From Treponema sp. (GTDB lineage Bacteria > Spirochaetota > Spirochaetia > Treponematales > Treponemataceae), in assembly GCA_017935745.1 (NCBI GenBank), contig JAGBGX010000020.1, forward strand, positions 1-64,000: a stretch of DNA of 64,000 bases, written 5' to 3'. Within the stretch, counting starts at the first letter, position 1, and each line of letters begins with the position of its first letter. Of this stretch, positions 58,690-64,000 are shown in pieces. A program made the position numbers and the translations under genes. The notes beneath the pieces were generated by a model, which saw nothing but the letters and a program-made list of their open reading frames with translations, did no database searches and was not told where the DNA came from.

Positions 58690-58995
58690 ATGCCGAAAAT
58701 AAAAACGTCCGGGGCTTTTTACATGGCGGAAATTGAACACAAGAAAGACCTTCCGGCTGCCTCAGATACAGTTCACGGGCTTATGAAAAAGGCTCTGCAA
58801 GTTTCTGAGTCAGGCAGAAATTCCGGGAGCGGTCTTCTTTTTAAGATTACAAAATCTTCTCAAAGGAATAAATTCGTGCCGAAAGCGATTGTCGAGCAGG
58901 ACGGAATTTTTACGATTCAGGAAAACCTTGAGACATCGTCCGTGCAGCAAAACCTTCAGCTGAAGGAGCTGGTGGATTCCGTGCTGAAAAGATAA
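58690..58995 (+). CDS. Conserved-looking small hypothetical protein
   Basis: 101 aa (or 90 aa from ATG 58723, which begins MAEIEHKKDL). Soluble, mixed charge, no known motif; the C-terminal LQLKELVDSVLKR is helical. Neither start has a clear ribosome site: AGGA touches the first ATG, CGGGG lies nine bases from the second. Base composition is coding-like. Function unknown. Confidence 0.55.
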   Translation: MPKIKTSGAFYMAEIEHKKDLPAASDTVHGLMKKALQVSESGRNSGSGLLFKITKSSQRNKFVPKAIVEQDGIFTIQENLETSSVQQNLQLKELVDSVLKR

Positions 58996-59007
58996 CGCGC
59001 CCGCATT

Positions 59008-59400
59008 CTACGGACGCAGGCCTGGAACAATAAATTCCTGCGGAAGCCGTGCAGGCGCATTGTTTTTTACCGAAGCCCATGTCACATCGGCTTCTGCGCA
59101 GATATGGCCGCCGTCTTTTTTTATCACCTGGCGGAACGTTCCGCTTACGGCTCCCAGCTTTACGGGCGAAGTTTCAATCGTCAGAACATCATCTAAAAAG
59201 GCGGAATTCTTGTAGCGGATGTCAATGTGAGTCACATACAGGTAATAGCCGGCCGCAACAATTCCCTTGTAGTCAAAGCCGATCTGGCTCAGGTAGTCCA
59301 TGCGGGCCGTTTCCAGATAGTGCAGGTAAACCGCATTGTTCACATGGCTGTAGCTGTCGCATTCGTAAGAGCGTACTTTCAGTTCTGTTTTGTATGTCAT
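59008..59400 (-). CDS. 4HBT-family acyl-CoA thioesterase
   Basis: 130 aa hot-dog-fold protein. The YbgC-type active-site motif is present: Asp15 in SYECDSYSHVNNAVYLHYLETAR. It hydrolyses acyl-CoA esters; the substrate is unknown. Full family length. Follows the DUF5312-like gene on the same strand with a 24-base gap, so it may be the second gene of that transcript. Confidence 0.87.
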   Translation of the reverse strand: MTYKTELKVRSYECDSYSHVNNAVYLHYLETARMDYLSQIGFDYKGIVAAGYYLYVTHIDIRYKNSAFLDDVLTIETSPVKLGAVSGTFRQVIKKDGGHICAEADVTWASVKNNAPARLPQEFIVPGLRP

Positions 59401-59424
59401 AGTGCCTCGGTTCTGGAGATGCGG

Positions 59425-60960
59425 TCAGCTTTCTTCTTCATGAAGCTCCACAGGGAAATTCTGCATCAGCGAAACAAAGGAGAAAATTGTCTTGTAGGCA
59501 TCGATGCACATCGTTTTGAGCTTCTCTTCCGCAAAATGGTCAATTTCCTTCCAGTTTCTGATAAGGACAGGATGCTGCTTGACACAGTCTTCCAGAATCA
59601 TTTTCAGATTTCTGTCATACGAAATAAAAAGCCGGGATGAATTGAGAATGAGCTTTCCTGCTGAATCATTTACAAAATTGATTGTAGAATGGATTATGTT
59701 CCGTGACTCCTTGTCGCGCTCAGTCCGCGGAAGATGGGTTTTCATTTTCAGACCGAGGTCGACAGTATCGTTGAGGCTGTTGTCCAAGGCGATTATTTTG
59801 TCCGCTGTCTCAACAAGCTGATGAAAAGCCTCGCTCATGGGAGCCGCAAGCTGCTGGTTCTGCCAGTCGCCGCGCACCAGCAGGATATCAGAAAGCTCCT
59901 TGATGTCCTTTTTCACATAGTCAAGGATAAATTTCTTCAGGTAGCTGAGCGGCTCGCAGTACTCGAATCTTCCAAGCTCCTTGCGCTCAAACGGCGCGCT
60001 TCCTGCTTCATTGTAGAATTTCAGCCGGTCTATCTCCGATGTGCCGAAAATCTGGTTCAGGAGGCTTTCGACTTTTCCTGCGGTCTGCTTTTCCTTTAGA
60101 TCGTTGAAAACTGCTTCGGCCTGTTTTTTTACTTCCGTAATAAAATCATCAGTAATGTACAGATCTTTTGCTGTGATGTCTTCCTTGTAGCTAGGATTTT
60201 CCGAAATAAGCTGGATGAGCATTTCGATGATTCTGTTTTCCTTCAGGTAGCGGATTCTGGCAAGAATTTTTTTCCATACGCCGGATGGCAGCGGATCTGT
60301 GCCTTTTACTTTTTTTATCAGCTTGAACACATCGTCCAGCGGCGTGTCGAGCGGAAGTGCCCATGCAACGTCCCTGAAATTCTTTAAGTCTTCCAGAATG
60401 TAGCTTCCGTTAATCGGAACGAACCGCGTTTCCTTTGAGAAAACGTGTTCCTTCAGTCCGTTGTCGAATTTCTTGAGCAGAAAGTAGAAGTCGAACTGAA
60501 CAAAATTTGCAAACCGCACAAGGTTTGTGTACAGCGAGTCAGTCTGTGAAATTTTTGCGCTGTCGAATTCAGCTGAAAATGAATCGATGTTTGCCTTTGT
60601 CTGAGCGGCAGCTTCCTTGAGCGGTTTTTGGCGCGCCGCTTCCCTGATAGATTCTTCTGATATCAGCGCAAGAAGCTCGGTTTGCTTTTCAGAAAGAGAA
60701 TTGTCAAGAACCATCCGCTTGAATGCGTTTCTGTTGATAGACTGAATCAGCAGCTGCGCAGGAGAAAGCGCCTTGTACATTTCATAGAAGAATTTTGCAA
60801 AGCCCGGCTCAACTTCATTTGAAGCCTGCTTGTAAAAGTGATATTTTGTCTTTGACAGGTTTTTCGCTATGGTTTTCAGAGCCTTTTTCTTTGCAGCTTC
60901 GGGATCGGTTCCGCTGAAAAAAGAGCTTAGCAATGCCTTAAAAAAATTTCCGCTACCCAT
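59425..60960 (-). CDS. Spirochaete-specific protein of unknown function (probable DUF5312)
   Basis: 511 aa, no signal peptide or membrane segment; almost wholly helical with many charged residues. Distinctive stretches are GSGNFFKALLSSFFSGTDPEAAKKKALK, GSYILEDLKNFRDVAWALPLD and LVRGDWQNQQLAAPMSEAFHQL. To my knowledge such proteins are confined to Treponema and relatives; no activity is known. ATG 60960 is chosen over 60996 because a strong promoter lies between them, its -10 ending seven bases before ATG 60960. Confidence 0.75.
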   Translation of the reverse strand: MGSGNFFKALLSSFFSGTDPEAAKKKALKTIAKNLSKTKYHFYKQASNEVEPGFAKFFYEMYKALSPAQLLIQSINRNAFKRMVLDNSLSEKQTELLALISEESIREAARQKPLKEAAAQTKANIDSFSAEFDSAKISQTDSLYTNLVRFANFVQFDFYFLLKKFDNGLKEHVFSKETRFVPINGSYILEDLKNFRDVAWALPLDTPLDDVFKLIKKVKGTDPLPSGVWKKILARIRYLKENRIIEMLIQLISENPSYKEDITAKDLYITDDFITEVKKQAEAVFNDLKEKQTAGKVESLLNQIFGTSEIDRLKFYNEAGSAPFERKELGRFEYCEPLSYLKKFILDYVKKDIKELSDILLVRGDWQNQQLAAPMSEAFHQLVETADKIIALDNSLNDTVDLGLKMKTHLPRTERDKESRNIIHSTINFVNDSAGKLILNSSRLFISYDRNLKMILEDCVKQHPVLIRNWKEIDHFAEEKLKTMCIDAYKTIFSFVSLMQNFPVELHEEES

Positions 60961-60967
60961 GTTTCCT

Positions 60968-60996
60968 ATTATATAAAGAATGCTAATGATTTTCAA
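60968..60996 (-). promoter_or_regulatory. Promoter of the DUF5312-like gene, leaderless
   Basis: Minus strand TTGAAA (60996-60991), 17-base spacer, TATAAT (60973-60968); seven bases to ATG 60960. Confidence 0.75.
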
Positions 60997-61100
60997 GGCG
61001 GTATGCGGCTGTGTTTTTTAATCGTTCTTGCCTGATTTTTTTGCGTTCTGCTCTGTGCGCGGGCTTTATGCCTTGATGGCTGTGCGGATGCGTTCGTTTG

Positions 61101-61129
61101 ATGACAAAAGCCATGAAAAATGGTATACT
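61101..61129 (+). promoter_or_regulatory. Promoter of the U32 peptidase gene, leaderless
   Basis: ATGACA (61101-61106), 17-base spacer, TATACT (61124-61129); six bases to ATG 61136. Confidence 0.65.
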
Positions 61130-61135
61130 GAAAAA

Positions 61136-63385
61136 ATGACAGAATTATTAGCTCCTGCGGGAAACAGCGAAGCGCTTGATGCCGCTATCAGCGAAGGTGC
61201 TGATGCCGTTTATATGGGACTTAAGAGCTTTAATGCACGGCTCAGATCCTCAAATTTTGCGTGGAATCAGTTTGAAGCGGCGGTTCAGTCCGTGCACCGC
61301 CTTGGAAAAAAAATATATGTCACGGTGAACACTGTCTGCGAGGAGCGGGAAACGGAGCGTCTCTATCGGTTTCTTTCATATCTGAACAAAATCGGGCCGG
61401 ACGGAATTATCGTGCAGGATTTCGGCGTAATCCGGATGTGCCAGGAATTTTTCCCTGATATGGAACTTCATGCTTCCACCCAGATGAATGTTGCAAGCGC
61501 TGCTGCCGCGAATCTGCTGTGCAAGCAGGGTGTCAAGCGCATTGTTGCTGCCCGCGAGCTGGGGCTTGAAGAAATCCGCTCGCTGAAAGCGCATACAACT
61601 GCGGAAATCGAGCTGTTTGTTCACGGGGCGCTCTGCGTGAGCGAAAGCGGACTCTGCCTGTTTTCCAGCTATCTTGGCGGAAAGTCGGCGAACCGCGGAA
61701 TGTGTACTCAGGCATGCCGCCGCCTGTATTCAGCGGAAATTCCAGGAACTATTTCTTCAGGCTACTATTTTTCACCCTGCGATCTGGAGCTTATTGCGCA
61801 TGTTCCTGAACTGATGGAAGCCGGCATTGACAGCTTTAAAATAGAAGGAAGAATGAAGAGCGCGGAATATGTCGGAGCTGTTACGGCTGCGTACCGGTAT
61901 GTAATGGATAACTGGCAAAGCGATAGGAAAGGCTCCATTGCGGAAGGGCGGCGCATTTTGAGCACTGATTTTGCCCGGGCAAAGACTGACTACTGGTACG
62001 GATTTAAAACAGCTGCGGAAGGCGTTGACTGTGCCGGAGCAAAGATTTTAAATCCGGCTCAGGCTGGCGGAACAGGAATTTTCCTTGGGAAAATCAGTGC
62101 GGTCCGTCCTGCTTCAGTCGAGGAAAAAAAGCAGCGCGCAGCTTCCATGGAAAAAGCGGACGATGTTTCCATTCAGATGGCTGTTATTTCGGGCGGCGAC
62201 TATGAGCCTGATCCGGGAGACAGCATCCGCATCCATAAAAAAGACGACAGTGGCAGAAAGAGCCACAAGGTCCGTGTGCTCAGCCGGGATGAAAAGGAGC
62301 GGAGATGGATAGACATTCCCGGCGAATTCAAGACGGGGGACAGCGTGTATCTGCTTCAGACAAAGTCAATGTCAAAGCGGTATAAAAAAATTCTTCCGCA
62401 GGATCTGTCACGGTTCAGAAAGCAGCCGGGCGCGGAGCTTCTTCCTGTGCTGGACTTGACTCCGCTTGAAAAAAACGAACTGAGCTGGTTTCCTGAAGGG
62501 CTGTATATTCAGGTTTCTACTGTTGCCGATGCCCATATTGTCAGCGCGCTTCATCCTGTCCGCCTGATTCTGGAGCTTAACTCTGAGACCCTGCACGATT
62601 TGCTTGCTAAGGATACGCCGGGAAATCCTGTTCTGCCGTATTCCAGGAAGATGGTGGTGCTTTCCCTTGATCCGTTTGCCGCTGAAGGAGCAATGCCTGA
62701 GCTGGAAAAAAATCTGGGCGCGCTGATTGAAAGCGGCTATCAGGCTTTTGCCGTCAATAATCTGGCTCATATCACGGTTTTGAAGCGGTACAAAAATGTA
62801 AAAATGATAGCAGGCCCGTACCTGTATACCTTTAACCGGTGGGCAGTGAGCTTTCTGGAAAATCACGGCATTATGGCGCTTCAGTCTCCGGCTGAAATTT
62901 CGGAAAAGACGCTCGATGGAATCTTTGAGACTGCACAGCAGCGTTCCCGTGTTCTCCTGAGTGTTTTTTCCTATCCTGTTTTATTCCGCATGAGATTTAA
63001 GCTGCCTGAAGAGTATGATTTTACCTATTTCAGCGACAAGGAGGAAACCGGGTTCAAAGTCAATTCCACGCCGGACGGCTCCTTTGTTATGCCGGAGCTG
63101 CCGTTTTCCCTGCTTGACAAGATGGACACCCTGAAAACTAAGGGCTGGACGCATCAGCTTATTGATTTTTCAAAGACCAGAATACTGAAGAGCGATATCA
63201 GGAATGTCCTTTCAATAATCAGGAACCGTCAGTTTGTTGACGGCGCGTCCAGATTTAACTGGAAGGACGGATTTTACAGTCCTGAAAAGATTGAGGCGTA
63301 CAAAGCTGCTGCCGAGCGGAATGCAGAGCAGCGTCTGGCTGCAAGAAAAGGCAGGCTGAAAAAAAACGGCGGAAAGAACCGCTGA
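61136..63385 (+). CDS. Peptidase U32 family protein (RlhA/TrhP-like)
   Basis: 749 aa. U32 core in the first 310 residues: TELLAPAGNSEALDAAISEGADAVYMG, YVTVNTVCEE, LHASTQMNVAS, FVHGALCVSESGLCLFSSYLGGKSANRGMCTQACR (conserved cysteines) and DSFKIEGRMKSAEYV. A long C-terminal extension matches the larger U32 proteins. Despite the name, studied relatives hydroxylate rRNA or tRNA with help from an iron-sulfur or prephenate-dependent pathway, so an RNA-modification role is likely. ATG 61136 fits family N-termini and the promoter; the earlier ORF start at 61028 is upstream of the -35. Confidence 0.88.
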   Translation: MTELLAPAGNSEALDAAISEGADAVYMGLKSFNARLRSSNFAWNQFEAAVQSVHRLGKKIYVTVNTVCEERETERLYRFLSYLNKIGPDGIIVQDFGVIRMCQEFFPDMELHASTQMNVASAAAANLLCKQGVKRIVAARELGLEEIRSLKAHTTAEIELFVHGALCVSESGLCLFSSYLGGKSANRGMCTQACRRLYSAEIPGTISSGYYFSPCDLELIAHVPELMEAGIDSFKIEGRMKSAEYVGAVTAAYRYVMDNWQSDRKGSIAEGRRILSTDFARAKTDYWYGFKTAAEGVDCAGAKILNPAQAGGTGIFLGKISAVRPASVEEKKQRAASMEKADDVSIQMAVISGGDYEPDPGDSIRIHKKDDSGRKSHKVRVLSRDEKERRWIDIPGEFKTGDSVYLLQTKSMSKRYKKILPQDLSRFRKQPGAELLPVLDLTPLEKNELSWFPEGLYIQVSTVADAHIVSALHPVRLILELNSETLHDLLAKDTPGNPVLPYSRKMVVLSLDPFAAEGAMPELEKNLGALIESGYQAFAVNNLAHITVLKRYKNVKMIAGPYLYTFNRWAVSFLENHGIMALQSPAEISEKTLDGIFETAQQRSRVLLSVFSYPVLFRMRFKLPEEYDFTYFSDKEETGFKVNSTPDGSFVMPELPFSLLDKMDTLKTKGWTHQLIDFSKTRILKSDIRNVLSIIRNRQFVDGASRFNWKDGFYSPEKIEAYKAAAERNAEQRLAARKGRLKKNGGKNR

Positions 63386-63471
63386 AAGCATGCTCTGTGC
63401 ATTCAGGCAGACTCTCCGCCATAGCGCAGTCCTAGGCAGTTTTCTGCGGGTGTTTTTCTGTGCGGCCGGCT

Positions 63472-63936
63472 TTAGAATTCGATTTCATCGTATTCTTCCT
63501 GCTCTTCCTGAATTTCTTCGGCACAGGAAGACTGCTTTGCCTCCTTCTTCTTGCGTCCTGCTGTCTTTCCCGGGGCAGCGCATTCAGCCGCCTCCGCGTC
63601 TTTTTTAAGGAACGGCTTGAATTCCACGTGCTCCGCGATAATTTCAATTTTGCTGCGGCTTTTTCCGTCTTCTGTCTTAAATGCATTTTGATGAAGCCTT
63701 CCCACAACGCGGATGCCTCTTCCCTTGGGACACCATTTTTCGCAGAGTTCCGCTACAGAGCCGAACGTTGTGATATCAAAGTATGAAACTTCCTTTACAT
63801 ATTTGCCTTCGCTTCCCTTGTAGCTTCTGTTTACCGCAATCGGAACATAGCAGTAATACGTGCCGTTATTGTTCTGCCGTTTTTTTGGCTGCTGAACAAC
63901 ATTTCCTTCAATGATAATCTGATTCAAGGCGTTCAT
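63472..63936 (-). CDS. ssb: Single-stranded DNA-binding protein
   Basis: 154 aa. OB-fold domain 1-105: MNALNQIIIEGNVVQQP, YYCYVPIAVNRSYKG, KEVSYFDITTFGSVAELCEKW and GIRVVGRLHQNAF. The tail is Lys-rich then acidic and ends EEYDEIEF, the protein-interaction tip (final Phe kept). GGAGG supports ATG 63936 instead of a start five codons earlier. The 64 bases after its start reach the window edge and hold no recognisable feature. Confidence 0.92.
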   Translation of the reverse strand: MNALNQIIIEGNVVQQPKKRQNNNGTYYCYVPIAVNRSYKGSEGKYVKEVSYFDITTFGSVAELCEKWCPKGRGIRVVGRLHQNAFKTEDGKSRSKIEIIAEHVEFKPFLKKDAEAAECAAPGKTAGRKKKEAKQSSCAEEIQEEQEEYDEIEF

Positions 63937-64000
63937 AAAAATCCTCCGCAATTTAGAAAAAAAAAAGATTGATGCCTGGCCGCCGCTGGAACATCCCGGG

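Overview
The window looks like chromosomal DNA of a host-associated, saccharolytic, anaerobic spirochaete close to Treponema. Evidence is the gene content: a Trypanosoma/spirochaete-type phosphofructokinase, Bat (aerotolerance) genes, a FliL-like flagellar protein, a spirochaete-only hypothetical protein (59425-60960), outer-membrane beta-barrels with terminal aromatic residues, and many sugar-uptake and glycosidase genes. Both strands are densely coded. I see no insertion sequence, prophage, CRISPR array or rRNA. One tRNA (Val, GAC) is present. Species identity is inference.

Layout. 1-5400: a porin-like protein, phosphofructokinase, a second beta-barrel protein and a YeiH-type exporter. 5420-12293: CstA, a conserved hypothetical and the SbcCD nuclease. 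12487-15785: glutamate dehydrogenase, KDPG aldolase and a divergent LacI-type regulator. 15802-22578: a tandem array of four-hairpin repeats, a MalEFG-like ABC transporter without its ATPase, a structured intergenic region and a GH35 beta-galactosidase. 22660-31297: AlkD-like protein, phosphodiesterase, HisC, SstT, a D-lactate dehydrogenase-type enzyme, an SDR, tRNA-Val and CTP synthase behind two attenuator-like hairpins. 31347-39313: a nitrogen cluster with an ANTAR regulator, type I and type III glutamine synthetases and an ammonium channel fused to a PII protein. 39668-48048: beta-mannoside phosphorolysis (two GH130 enzymes, mannose-6-phosphate isomerase) followed by a two-component system flanked by two periplasmic sugar-binding proteins. 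48161-55036: MoxR/DUF58/Bat operon. 55058-63936: an Smr gene broken by a stop codon, DnaJ-like protein, RNase HI, FliL-like protein, HflX, thioesterase, DUF5312-like protein, U32 peptidase and SSB.

Two systems stand out. First, the ANTAR protein lies directly downstream of glnA. The leaders of the nearby glnN and amt-PII genes carry small hairpins with six-base loops of the form AANGGN, each overlapping an intrinsic terminator. This is the arrangement expected of ANTAR-controlled antitermination and suggests a nitrogen regulon. Second, a family of intergenic multi-hairpin elements recurs throughout the window. Three complete tandem units lie upstream of the sugar-binding protein gene. Their stems differ between copies in a compensatory way while the H4 loop sequence is conserved, so the fold seems to be selected. 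In two genes the element also supplies the last codons and the stop.

Several genes (sbcD, the CAP-domain lipoprotein, the DUF5312-like gene, the U32 peptidase and probably a LacI-type gene and hflX) have a sigma70-type promoter whose -10 box ends only 6-10 bases before the start codon. Their mRNAs should be leaderless or nearly so.
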